Shown here piece by piece: positions 35,666 to 46,561 of a DNA stretch of 64,000 nt. The stretch spans positions 10,215,001-10,279,000 of the forward strand of contig CM075671.1 of the NCBI GenBank assembly GCA_037962975.1, in the 5' to 3' direction. Position numbers and translations under genes: made by a program. The notes under the pieces are model-generated. The model saw nothing but the letters and a program-made list of their open reading frames with translations, searched no databases and had not been told where the DNA came from. The first letter of the stretch is position 1. Every line of letters begins with the position of its first letter. This stretch comes from Clitoria ternatea. Lineage: Eukaryota; Streptophyta; Magnoliopsida; Fabales; Fabaceae.

Positions 35666-36240
35666 AATTATTAAAAAAAATATTTGTTGGTAAAACCTTT
35701 AACTAACAAAAAATATAATGTTAATAAAAATAATTTAGATTTTTACTAACAATAAAATGTATTATATTAACATTTGATGTAATATTATGCTCAAATTTAT
35801 ACTAACAAAATTATTTATTAGTATAATTTATTAAAATATTAGTATAATCCAAATGACCTATACTAACACTTTAATGTTTGTTAGTTACTAACAAAAGTTT
35901 TTCTAACAACTTCTAAATTTTGTATGTTTTTGAAGTTTAATTATAAAAATCTTTGTTGGTATAACTTTTAACTGACAGAAAAAATATATAGTGTTAATAA
36001 AGATGTTTTAAATTTTTACTAACAATAAAATATATTATGCTAACATTTTATATAATATTATAATATAACTCAATTTTACACTAACAAAAATTAACTAGTA
36101 TGATTCATTAAATTGTTAAAATAAATTCAAATAATCTATACTATCACTTTATTTTTTATTAGTTAAAAATATACTAATAAAAAAATTAATGACTTTTAAA
36201 TTTTATTTATTTAAAAATGACAAAAAAAATTATCAGAACT
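35666..36240. repeat. AT-rich direct duplication, two units of about 280 bp
   Basis: The unit beginning near 35672 (ATTTGTTGGTAAAACCTTTA) is repeated near 35950 (CTTTGTTGGTATAACTTTTA). Shared landmarks in order are TTTACTAACAATAAAAT, ATACTAACA and CTATACT(A)ACACTTTA. Identity is moderate, so the duplication is old. No ORF. Confidence 0.6.
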
Positions 36241-37378
36241 TTTAGTATAGAATTTTCATATAAAATAAGGCCGAACCAAACCAAAGACAATGCTCCTACA
36301 GTGGTTTTGCTACAATGACCTGTCTTCATACAGTGACTAGGTATTATTCAGAAAGCCACTTACATACACTACGTATGTTATGTACTTTAAGAAATAAATT
36401 TATTTTAATAATTTGTATTTTTTTAAAAAGTTATTCAAAGTTTGAGTTTATAAGTTTTCAACTTATTTTATTTATTATATTTTTATCCTTATATATATAT
36501 ATATTTAAAATCACTCATGTATTTAAAATTATATATCTTTTATTACAAAATAACTCACTTTTTAGAAAAGAGGTTTATTTTAATAATTTGTAATATTTTT
36601 TAAAAAATTACTTGAAATAGTATTTAAACTTACAAACTTTAAGTTTATTTTGTTTTTCACACTTTTAACCTTAATGATATATATTTTTAAAAATAATTCA
36701 TCAATTTTAAATATATATATATATATCTTTTATGTTATTTTACATATTTAAAATCACTCATTAAATTTACCAAACACATTTTAATTTAATAAATTAGTTT
36801 ATGAATTTTTCAGGGTTCATTTATCAACTTTCTGGAAATTTTACTAAACATACTCAACATCTCCGATTAATATCTACATGCAGCTGGTGGTCTCCAATGC
36901 CAGTAAGATGAGGAATTAAAGAAGAAATGCAGGAGTATATTTAGAGTTAAATTTGCAGATAAATTAAAGTTTATAATTGTCTGTGGTGGTGAAGAAGAGG
37001 GGGAAGCTTCTAGTAAAGTGATGATGAATGAGTCAGCAAAACCATAAATAAGTTCGTGAATGGTTGCGAAGATCACTTCCATTGCATGAAGGGACCTCGT
37101 GGATTGATATCACGTATTCAACCAAATTCGTACATTATAATAAATTGGGAGCACATATATCATCCACCAATAATATCCAGATGTCTCTTCTTCTCCACAA
37201 TTTCATGAACTTCAAACTTTTAAGATTGCATTGCATCAGTTCTTTTTCTTTTTCTTAATGTTCAAAGTTAATATACATTAGAAATTAAGCGAAATAGTCC
37301 ATATTTTATAGAAATGAAAGAGTACTTTGACTGGGTTATAAGTATGAAGATCCATACAGTCATATTTTAAGATTTAGA
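36241..37378. other. AT-rich intergenic DNA with fold-back repeat fragments
   Basis: About 36360-36860 repeats text of the fold-back family (TTTATTTTAATAATTTGTA occurs twice, near 36397 and 36568). The ORF at 36867-37082 has no recognisable domain. The right end abuts the copia element after TTAGA. Confidence 0.5.
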
Positions 37379-37842
37379 TGTTAGAAATTTTCTAATAATT
37401 AATATGGCCTGATATATTATTTATAGAATTTATATTGACTATTTAATTGAGCTCAATTAAGGTGATCTGATATTGGTAAGCTCATTAGACTATCAATAAT
37501 AATAATATGGGCTTATATGAGTGGAAACTAGGATTTGGCCCGTTAGGGTTTAATGGGAACCCTAACAAGTATATAATCAACCAGTGGTCATGGTCCCCAA
37601 TACGTCAAATCATAAACCTAATTTTCTCTGCCCCATCGAAGAGAAATATCAAGTCCTATTGATGAATTAGGTGATTTGGCTGAGGAAGACCATAGCACCA
37701 ATAAACCATTCCGCTGCGACCTTCAGTCAAGATCAATGGATCCAGGTAATCCTATTATACTCCTCTTATTCGATAATCTAACGTAATGGCTATTGAGTTT
37801 TATTTGGAATTCCATAAAGAATAAATTGGGAATTTTCCAACA
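37379..37842 (+). mobile_element. 5' LTR of the copia element
   Basis: Contains a TATA word at about 37571-37577, and downstream of it an ATG at 37736 followed by ATGGATCCAG then GTAATC. This reads as a first coding exon and splice donor inside the LTR. The same text is present in the 3' LTR near 44197. Confidence 0.93.
37571..37577 (+). promoter_or_regulatory. TATA box of the copia LTR
   Basis: GTATATAATC about 190 bp into the LTR, with the predicted start of transcription near 37600. An identical copy lies in the 3' LTR at the equivalent place. Confidence 0.55.
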
Positions 37843-38383
37843 AGTGGTATCAGAGCCTCCTTACTGTTAGATTATTGGATTTTAAGGTTAATTGGTTTAT
37901 CCTCTTATAAAAAAAATTGGATTTTAATTTTGGGTTTTATATATATATATATATATATAATGTGTCATACCATTATGTAACGTGTATTTTTAATATATAT
38001 GAAATGCTTGTAATTCAATGGATTCAGCACATGTTTTTCAATTTGATAATTATGTGCGTTATTATGTGCCTGATTGCATATAATTTAAATGTTATATTAC
38101 ATTATAATATTATATTATAATGGTTGCATATATTTTATTATTATATATACGGTACGCGTTTCCTGTTACCACCATATTTTTTTATGCATATTAAATGTAT
38201 AAAAAAAATTGTTGCTATGATGTTTTTTTTCCCCAGCATGCCATTAGATTTCAAAATTTAATATATATAAATATATCGTATTATGTGCCTTGTTTAGCGT
38301 GCCTTGATTTTAAATTACTTATATATATATATATTAAATGTCATATATAAATTTAGGAAATCAATACAGTGTTGGTTTTTTTA

Positions 38384-38417
<34 letters not shown>

Positions 38418-40262
38418 ATATAATAATATTATATTGTTGTCGTGTATTTAAAATTTTGATAAGGTTGTTATGGTGCGTTTTTTTTTAAATTAAATATATT
38501 AATGCACCATCATTAAATTTGTTATAAATGCCGTTATGATTTCAAATTTTAATTTAAAGATACATTTTTTTTTGAAATGTTGTTGATATATATATATATA
38601 TATATTTTAAATGAGGTTATATATATAAGGTAATTTTTTATTCTGAATGTTATATTTTAATTTGAATAAAAATTTAGGCAGATAAAAGACCCTAATTAAT
38701 GATTAACTTGTGTCCCTTCACATACTTCGAGTGTGACTCTACACCCAGGGGTCTGAATAAACCTTAAGTTTAGGGGAGGTTGTGTAGCGGTGTCATTTGG
38801 GACATTCGTCTCCGTCTGACATCGTGAGAGTCTCAGCTAGAGTGTGACTTTCTCATGATGCCCACACCTGGTAGACTTTCTATCGTTGTGGTCAACATCA
38901 TGGGTGGAGTCTGAACTCTAGTGACCTTTTAGTAATTTAGAACAACCACCCAATGTAAGGAAGGGCAACACTAATAATTTTTTTTTAATTAGATTAATTG
39001 ATATAATATTTATTGCCAAAGCAATCCCTGTTATAAAAATTAATTTAATTAAAATTACAAAAGTTGATTGCATGAGATTATTTATGCATTTTGTACTCAT
39101 CCCAAAGGAAGATACAATCTGGCCAAATAATAACGTGCCTGTGATGATAAATATGTGATAATAATAAAGTTAAAATCATGTGAATAATAGTCAGTCCAAA
39201 GAAAGGCTATTATTTGACAGAATTAATTATCAATATTTGATCGTTGCATTAAAGGTACCACTTACAAATTGATTTATTGGTCCAAAGACTAAAAAAAATT
39301 AATGTTGTGCTCGGTATCTTGTAATGGGTCTATCATGAGTATTATCTGCATATTTTATTTATTTATTATTTATTTTAATTATATATACTATATTTTTTTT
39401 TTCAGTTGCTGTTGCTAGTGCTGTTAACTTTTCTGCTCAAATTAATTGTATCCCTCTACTTAATGGGACAAACTTCAAGGTCTGGAAGGAAGCAGTTGAG
39501 ATAATTCTTGGCTGCATGGATCTTGATCTGACACTTCGGGTTGAGAAACCCATTCCGACTCTGGAAAATCCGGAAGAGGATAAGGTTGAAAAGTGGGAAC
39601 GCTCAAACCGAATGTGTCTAATGATCATGAAGCGATCCGTTCCAGAAGTTTTTCGAGGTTCTATTTCTGAGACCGAGTGTGCCAAAGGTTTCCTTGATGC
39701 TGTTGAAAAATATTTCACCAGTAATGAGAAGGCTGATGCAAGCAGTTTGCTTGCCAAGCTGATCTCTATGAGATACAAAGGAACAGGAAACATAAGGGAG
39801 TACATTATGGAAATGTCTAATCTTGCATTAAAACTGAAAGCACTAAAGTTAGAGTTGTCTGATGACTTGCTCGTGCACTTAGTTTTGATTTCTCTTCCTG
39901 CACACTTTGGACAGTTCAAGGTGAGTTATAATACTCAAAAGGATAAATGGACCTTGAATGAGCTCATTTCTGACTGTGTGCAAGAAGAGGAAAGGCAACA
40001 AAGGGACAAAACTGAAAGTGCTCATTTGGCCTCAAATTCTCAAAATAGAAAGAGAAAGAACAATAAGGATGCTGTAGGAGGGACTTCTCAACAAAAGAAA
40101 GTTAAAAAGAATGAGAAAACACCTAATTGCTTCTTTTGTAAGAAGACTGGACACATGAATAAAGAGTATTCCAAGTACGCCTCCTGGCGTGTAAAGAAAG
40201 GTAATTTTCTCTCTTTTGTTTGTTCTGAAGTTAATTTAGCTTTTGTACCTCATGATACTTAG
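37736..40262 (+). CDS. Copia Gag, first exon in the LTR, damaged zinc knuckle
   Basis: Proposed exon 1 is ATGGATCCAG (37736-37745). A 1,660-bp GT-AG intron (37746-39405, acceptor in a long T run) joins in phase to exon 2 (39406-40262), giving the start MDPVAVASAVNFSAQ. Without this intron the frame has no ATG until 39516, inside the conserved Gag domain. The Gag core (PLLNGTNFKVWKEAVEI) is followed by a basic tail and a zinc knuckle CFFCKKTGHMNKEY in which the last Cys is Tyr. The frame ends in two consecutive TAG codons (40260-40265) immediately before the protease. Gag forms the particle and binds genomic RNA. The splice model is my inference from sequence signals. Confidence 0.75.
37845..37856 (+). 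other. Primer-binding site, tRNA-iMet
   Basis: TGGTATCAGAGC, the standard complement of the initiator tRNA-Met 3' end, two bases after the LTR. Confidence 0.95.
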
Positions 40263-40265
40263 TAG

Positions 40266-41756
40266 GTAGATTCTGGTGCTACTACTCACATTAGCGTATC
40301 CATGCAGGGTTGCCTTTGGAGTCGACCGCCAAATGATAACGAAAAATTTATCTATGTGGGGGATGACAACAAAGTTACGGTGGAGGCTATTGGAACTTTT
40401 AGATTACATTTAAAAACTGGATTTCATTTGGATTTATTTGAGACTTTTGTCGTACCGTCTTTTAGGCGGAATTTAATTTTTATTTCTAATTTGGACAGAT
40501 TTGGTTTTTCATGTTCATTTGGAAATAATAAATTTAGTCTCTATCAAAATTCAAATATTGTTGGTTCTGGTTGTTTGATTGATAATCTATATATGCTTGA
40601 TGTTATTGCCTCTCGTAATGAAATACTGCAAATTAGTTCACGAGGAACAAAACGTAAATTAAATGAGAACTTAGCCACTTTATGGCATAAGCGTTTAGGC
40701 CATATCTCTAAACAGAGAATTCAGAGGCTTGTGTCGGATGAGATTCTTGGACCCTTAGACTTATCAAAGTTTGAGGTATACATTGAATGCATTAAAGGCA
40801 AACAAACAAACTCTAAAAAATTAGGTGCTGAAAGGGCTAAGGACGTTTTAGAATTAATTCACACAGATATTTGTGGACCATTTCCTACGGCATCATGGAA
40901 TGGACAACAATATTTTATTACGTTCATAGATGACTATTCAAGGTACGGCTACCTATTTTTAATTCATGAGAAGTCTCAATCCCTAGACGTTTTCAAAACT
41001 TTCAAAGCTGAGGTTGAACTTCGACTTGGAAAGAAAATTAAGGCTATCAAATCTGACCGTGGAGGTGAATATTACGGTAGATATGATGGATCAGGTGAAC
41101 AACGTCCAGGGCCTTTTACACTTTTCCTACAGGAATGTGGCATCGTTCCTCAGTATACTATGCCTGGGAAACCAAGCATGAGTGGTGTTGTAGAACGTAG
41201 AAATAGGACTCTTAAGGATATGGTAAGAAGTATGATTAGTCATTCTTCTTTGCGAGAGTCATTATGGGGAGAAGCGCTTAAGACTGCAATGTACATCTTA
41301 AACAGGGTTCCAAGTAAAGCAGTTAACAAAACTCCTTATGAGCTATGGACTGGAAAAAAGCCAAGTTTAAAACATTTACACATTTGGGGTTGTCCAGCTG
41401 AGGCGCGTCCTTATAGAACGCATGAAAGCAAGCTGGAATCAAGGACTGTTAGCTGTTATTTTGTTGGTTATCCTGAACGTTCTTGGGGCTATAAATTTTA
41501 CAATCCTACTACTAAATCAATTTTTGAGACAGGGAATGCAAGATTCCTTGAGGATGTTGAGTTTGGGAAGGAAGAGAACATAAGGAATGTTGTCTTTGAG
41601 GAAGAACTGACTTTTAACCAAGACCAAGTTCTCGTGCCTATTACTGTTCCAGTATCTACTCCTGTAATAGAGGACGATAATAAAGTTATTCCTAACATTG
41701 TCCCAGCACAAGACAACAATAAGGTTCTCCCTCGAGAACCTATAGAACAAGTTTAA
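40266..41756 (+). CDS. Copia protease and integrase
   Basis: Same frame as Gag, after TAG TAG. The protease active site VDSGATTH comes first (40266-40289), then the pre-integrase zinc region (LWHKRLGHIS). The integrase core follows with catalytic Asp in HTDICGP, Asp in SDRGGEY and Glu in VVERRNRTL, and then the WGCPAEARPY region. All catalytic residues are present. The frame ends at TAA 41754-41756, with another TAA at 41766-41768, both in the linker before RT. No good ATG opens this segment at its start; the first Met is at 40302. Confidence 0.85.
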   Translation, partial: VDSGATTHISVSMQGCLWSRPPNDNEKFIYVGDDNKVTVEAIGTFRLHLKTGFHLDLFETFVVPSFRRNLIFISNLDRFGFSCSFGNNKFSLYQNSNIVGSGCLIDNLYMLDVIASRNEILQISSRGTKRKLNENLATLWHKRLGHISKQRIQRLVSDEILGPLDLSKFEVYIECIKGKQTNSKKLGAERAKDVLELIHTDICGPFPTASWNGQQYFITFIDDYSRYGYLFLIHEKSQSLDVFKTFKAEVELRLGKKIKAIKSDRGGEYYGRYDGSGEQRPGPFTLFLQECGIVPQYTMPGKPSMSGVVERRNRTLKDMVRSMISHSSLRESLWGEALKTAMYILNRVPSKAVNKTPYELWTGKKPSLKHLHIWGCPAEARPYRTHESKLESRTVSCYFVGYPERSWGYKFYNPTTKSIFETGNARFLEDVEFGKEENIRNVVFEEELTFNQDQVLVPITVPVSTPVIEDDNKVIPNIVPAQDNNKVLPREPIEQV

Positions 41757-41768
41757 CAACCTCAATAA

Positions 41769-43451
41769 GTGCCATTGAGGAGATCTACTAGAGAAAGAAG
41801 AAGTGCAATTCCAGTTGATTATGTTGTGTTTCTTCAAGAACATGAGGATGACATTGGCTTAACAGAAAATGATCCACTCAATTTCTGTCAAGCTATGCAA
41901 AGTTCTAACTCTCAAAAGTGGATTGATGCTATGAAGGATGAGATGAAGTCTATGCAAGACAATAATGTTTGGGATCTTATTGAATTACCTAAAGGTGTGA
42001 AACCCATTGGTTGCAAATGGATATTTAAAACCAAGAGGGATTCAAAGGGTAATGTTGAGAGATATAAGGCTCGTTTAGTTTCTAAAGGCTTCACTCAAAA
42101 AGAAGGCATCGACTACAAAGAAACCTTCTCTCCAGTGTCTTCGAAGGATTCTTTTAGGACAATCATGGCACTTGTAACTCATTATGACCTAGAGCTCCAT
42201 CAGATGGATGTTAAAACCACGTTCCTAAATGGTGATGTAGAAGAAACAATTTACATGTTGCAACCAGAAAATTTTGTAATTGGTGACTCAAAATCTATGG
42301 TATGCAAATTAAAGAAATCCATCTATAGTCTCAAACAAGCTTCCCGTCAATGGTATCACAAATTTCATCAAACTATTAACTTATATGGTTTTGAGGCGAA
42401 TGTAGTTGATGATTGTGTTTATCATAAATTTAGTGGGAGTAAATATATATTCTTGGTGTTATATGTCGATGATATACTGCTTGCTAGCAGCGATATAGGC
42501 TTATTGCACGAAACCAAGAAATTTCTAACAAAGAATTTTGAAATGAAAGATCTTGGTGAAGCCTCTTTTGTATTAGGTATTGAAATAGTAAGAGATCGTT
42601 CTCTTGGTATCTTAAGGTTATCACAAGAGAGCTATATCGATAAAGTTTTTGATAGATTCGGCATGAAAGATTGTAAACCAGGAGATACCCCGATAGCGAA
42701 GGGAGACAAATTTAGCCTCAAACAGTGTCCTAATAATGATCTTGAAATGAATGAGATGCAAAAGATTCCCTATGCTTCAGCTGTGGGAAGTCTTATGTAC
42801 GCTCAAGTTTGTACTCGTCCCGATATTGCATTTGTAGTGAAAATTTTGGGCAGATACTTAAGTAATCCTGGGATGCAGCATTGGAAGGCAGTAAAGCGTG
42901 TAATGCGCTACTTGAAGAGAACAAAAGGAAATATGCTCACTTTTCAGAAGTCAGACAATTTGGAGATCATTGGGTACTCTGACTCTGATTTCGCTGGATG
43001 TCAAGACAGCATACGCTCCACATCAGGATATATTTTCATGTTGGCTGGAGGAGCTATCTCTTGGAAGTCTGTTAAACAGACTATTATAGCTTCTTCAACC
43101 ATGGCTGCAGAATTTATTGCTTGTTTTGAGGCATCCAACCATGGTATATGGCTGCGAAATTTTGTCACTAATTTGCGTGTGGTTGATGGCATTGAAAGAC
43201 CATTGAAGATCTATTGTGATAATAACTCAGCAGTTATTTATTCAAACAACAACAGCAGTACAACCAAGTCAAAATTCATTGATATTAAGTTTTTGGTTGT
43301 AAAGGAAAGAGTTCAGAATAAACAAATTTCTATAGAACACATAGGGACTAAATTTATGCTAGCTGATCCACTTACTAAGGGCTTAGTGCCTAAAGTTTTT
43401 CATGAGCACATTTCTCATATGGGTGTAATTCCTTACAGAATCTTAATTTAA
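41769..43451 (+). CDS. Copia reverse transcriptase and RNase H
   Basis: Still in the Gag frame. RT begins in the linker LRRSTRERRS and shows WKWIFKTKRDSKGNVERYKARLV-like text, the KEGIDYKETFSPV block and the catalytic LYVDDILLAS. RNase H follows with GYSDSDFAGCQDS, SSTMAAEF, IYCDNNSA and KSKFIDIKF. The frame closes at TAA 43451. The domain set is complete and no inactivating change is seen in the active sites. The first codon after the upstream stop is GTG, not ATG, so initiation would need an internal ATG or readthrough. Confidence 0.88.
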   Translation: MPLRRSTRERRSAIPVDYVVFLQEHEDDIGLTENDPLNFCQAMQSSNSQKWIDAMKDEMKSMQDNNVWDLIELPKGVKPIGCKWIFKTKRDSKGNVERYKARLVSKGFTQKEGIDYKETFSPVSSKDSFRTIMALVTHYDLELHQMDVKTTFLNGDVEETIYMLQPENFVIGDSKSMVCKLKKSIYSLKQASRQWYHKFHQTINLYGFEANVVDDCVYHKFSGSKYIFLVLYVDDILLASSDIGLLHETKKFLTKNFEMKDLGEASFVLGIEIVRDRSLGILRLSQESYIDKVFDRFGMKDCKPGDTPIAKGDKFSLKQCPNNDLEMNEMQKIPYASAVGSLMYAQVCTRPDIAFVVKILGRYLSNPGMQHWKAVKRVMRYLKRTKGNMLTFQKSDNLEIIGYSDSDFAGCQDSIRSTSGYIFMLAGGAISWKSVKQTIIASSTMAAEFIACFEASNHGIWLRNFVTNLRVVDGIERPLKIYCDNNSAVIYSNNNSSTTKSKFIDIKFLVVKERVQNKQISIEHIGTKFMLADPLTKGLVPKVFHEHISHMGVIPYRILI

Positions 43452-43820
43452 GTGGGAGTCTTATTTATTCTATATGTTTCAGTTGATGTTTATTATTTTG
43501 ATTTAACCTATTCTATACAAAACTTATGTTTTGATGATCTCTATAAAGAATAAAGTTTGGACCAGTTGGAAATAGGCATGCCTAAGATCATATTGCATGT
43601 AATTTCCATGCCACTTATCCATATTTGATCTATGTCATTGAGTATATACAATTGTGGTGATCACTGTGGTTTAATCAAATCCAATTACGATGAAATCTGC
43701 AGTGTTTCCCTCTTGTATTATAAGATGGACCAGATTGTTTAAGGATAGTCTAAAAGTAAATAGCATACAGTTGCGCGCCTAAGGAATTTTGTAAATATAA
43801 ATACTTAAATGAATATAAAG

Positions 43821-43834
43821 CCCAAGTGGGAGAT
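43821..43834 (+). other. Polypurine tract of the copia element
   Basis: AAGTGGGAGA-type text (CCCAAGTGGGAGAT) directly before the 3' LTR, the standard copia plus-strand primer position. Confidence 0.8.
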
Positions 43835-44303
43835 TGTTAGAAATTTTAATTTCTAATAATTAATATGGGCTGATATATTATTTATAGAATTTATATTGAC
43901 TATTTAATTGAGTTCAATTAAGGTGATCTGATATTGGTAAGCTCATTAGACTATCAATAATAATAATATGGGCTTATATGAGTGGAAACCAGGATTTGGC
44001 CCGTTAGGGTTTAATGGGAACCCTAACAAGTATATAATCAACCAGTGGTCATGGTCCCCAATACGTCAAATCATAAACCTAATTTTCTCTGCCCCATCGA
44101 AGAGAAATATCAAGTCCTATTGAGGAATCAGGTGATTTGGCTGAGGAAGACCATAGCACCAATAAACCATTCCGCTGCGACCTTCAGTCAAGATCAATGG
44201 ATCCAGGTAATCCTATTATACTCCTCTTATTCGATAATCTAACGTAATGGCTATTGAGTTTTATTTGGAATTCCATAAAGAATAAATTGGGAATTTTCCA
44301 ACA
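43835..44303 (+). mobile_element. 3' LTR of the copia element
   Basis: Starts TGTTAGAAA, ends CCAACA, followed by target duplication TTAGA. It differs from the 5' LTR by a 5-bp insertion near its start and about five substitutions. It keeps the promoter, ATG and splice donor and so could drive transcripts into flanking DNA. Confidence 0.94.
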
Positions 44304-46433
44304 TTAGAGTCTTTCATTAGTATATTCTACACTTGTGCCTTGTTCAGTTTCTTATGTGTGGTGGTGATTTTCTCTAAAATTTCATTTTGTCAAGTCCAAA
44401 CATGCTACAAGATAATTAAACCTAATCATAGTTTTTGTTTAGTGCTGGTGTGCTATTATCACTACGATAACTTTCGAAGACATTGATGAAAGCAGGTAAT
44501 ATCTCTTCTGGATCCAAATGAAGTGTTAGAGATACGTTGAAGTGGAAATTCCATACCCTTAGTTTAATTGAAACGTTGGAATTTAGAGATTGCACTCAGA
44601 ATCAAACTATATATTTAACCATTTTTGTTTGTTTGTCATGATTCATATATAAAATTGCGGTTTTGCAAAGTTAATGATTAATTAATTTGAAATCTTTAAA
44701 ACCTTATAAACTAAAGGGCATCATTCATATATAATTTTGAGAACAAACTTAAGAAGTCTAGTTTGAATAATAGATCAAACTAGATTATTTTTTATCATAA
44801 AAGAAAGTAAATTTTTAATTTCATATTAGTGATATTAACTAATTAATTATGACTCAATTCAGCAGAAAAAATGTTCAATTCAATCTACTCAAGCATAGTT
44901 TTGTAGAAAAATGTTTGATTTAATAGTTCGTACCTTATTTTATTAGTTTAATGTTTGTTAAACAAAAATGGATAAGTTTATTTTAGTAGTTTACATCATT
45001 TTTTAAAATATTACTTAAAGTATTTTTTGAGTTTATAATTAAGCTCTAAGTTTATTTTATTATAATTTAACATTTTAATTTTATCCTCACTAATTAATAT
45101 CTTTTCGTCTCTAAATATAAAATCCTTTTAAGAATTTTTTTGTCTTTTCATATAAGACATTCTTCCAAATTTTTATATCATTAATTATTTTTTGACTAAA
45201 ATAACCTTATTAAATGAGTAACTCTTATTGAAATTTAAAAAGACAATAATGAATTATATTGCTTAAAATATTCACTTCTATCATAATTGGCTGATACAAA
45301 AATTAATTTTCCTTCTTATTGACTTTGTTTTTTCATATGAAATACAAGTCATTAACTATGATGGAGAGAGAATTAGTGGCGAGGGAATGAGGAGGAAGAA
45401 AAAATGTTATTCTAAATAATCTTAAGGGTAATTTTTTAAAATTACCCCTAATTTCAAATAAAATTAATGATTTTAATTAAACTAATCAATTTTCTTAATA
45501 TCTATGAATTAGATAAAAGAATTTTATATTTAAGGACAGGGTATTCTATCTTTTTATACAATTTTATATTTAACAACTAATTTTAACAAATATACTTTAA
45601 TTTAATTAATTAACTTATTAGTGTTTAACTTTCAGCTTCCAACTTTCAAGTATCACAATTCAACTAATTTATCCGTTAACTTTATTAAAAAAATTAATTA
45701 GCTAACTTATCAGTTTTTATTTTCTTAATTTTTAAATATCAACTTTTAGTTAATTTATCCTCTATTTTTTATTTTAAAAAAGAAAACCTTGAGATTGAGG
45801 TTGGAATAATATTTATTGTACATAGTAAACACCAAAATAGTAGTGATAGGAAGGGAGAGTAGTGATGTTGAAGTTTGACTTGTTGGGAGCAACCCAAGGG
45901 GCATGTGCATGGGTTGCATTGCAGCCATAATTAATTAGGCAGTGAAGCTTGCAGTTGCAACCGCCCAAAGGGACATTATAATGTTCCAATTAATTCCATA
46001 TTGCTACCCCCAACAACAATTGAGGTGTTTCTATTGCCCAATAAATGTTGGTCGCCAAAGAAACCAATATCACTCAATTCTCTCACTATTCTCATGTTTT
46101 TGTCTTGTACAACTTCCATTGCCCATCACCAAGATATACAATTGCGTATACAAAGAGTTATGTGATGCGTTTCTATCAATTAATCATATACTTGAGCTGT
46201 GAACTTTCATTTATTGGCTTTTCATTATTAGTTGTTTCGTTTATGAATGAGTAACTGATTCCAAAATATATATTAGACCCTAATATTAAAAGCTTAAGAT
46301 AGTATTTTTTATTCTATTTCTAATTTCTTTTTTAAACCTTGGAAATACTTTATAATCTTACTTTACAACAATAAGTAATTCTATCACACTTCATTTCTGT
46401 GTGAGACACAAAGACACTCAATTAACCGACTAC
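44304..46433. other. AT-rich intergenic DNA with fold-back repeat fragment
   Basis: About 44940-45780 matches the fold-back repeat family seen at 34.6-36.9 kb (ATTTAACAACTAATTTTAAC near 45560). No convincing gene; the ORF at 45942-46202 has no recognisable domain. Confidence 0.5.
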
Positions 46434-46561
46434 GGTGATGTTTAGTGCAGCGTTGCTTTAGAAGTAATGGAGGTGGGGTGAAGTGAAAATTTCATCCTAC
46501 AGTCAAATAGAGTTTTTCATTTTCTCAACTTCGTTTCCCTAACTGCAAACCAAACATTCCC
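46434..46561. repeat. Tourist-like MITE, about 128 bp, diverged
   Basis: The right end on the minus strand reads GGGAATGTTTGGTTTGCAGT and then TAGGGAAACGAAGTTGAG, resembling the Harbinger end at 47765 and the MITE at 33920. The left end GGTGATGTTTAGTGCAGCG is a diverged inverted partner. No coding capacity. Confidence 0.5.

Larger units (their letters stand above)
37379..44303 (+). mobile_element. Complete Ty1/copia LTR retrotransposon, target duplication TTAGA
   Basis: LTRs at 37379-37842 (464 bp) and 43835-44303 (469 bp) start TGTTAGAAA and end CCAACA. Both flanks are TTAGA (37374-37378 and 44304-44308). The primer site TGGTATCAGAGC (tRNA-iMet) is at 37845-37856 and a purine tract AAGTGGGAGA precedes the 3' LTR. 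Domain order Gag, protease, integrase, RT, RNase H defines copia. I see about five substitutions and one 5-bp indel between the LTRs, roughly 1 percent, so insertion is recent. Confidence 0.95.

Noticed and set aside
36867..37082. 71-residue open frame on the minus strand
   Set aside because: No recognisable domain and surrounded by repeat fragments.
44045..44242. 65-residue open frame in the copia 3' LTR
   Set aside because: It lies in a different frame from the LTR start codon and is LTR sequence. The coding role I propose for the LTR is only the 10-base first exon.
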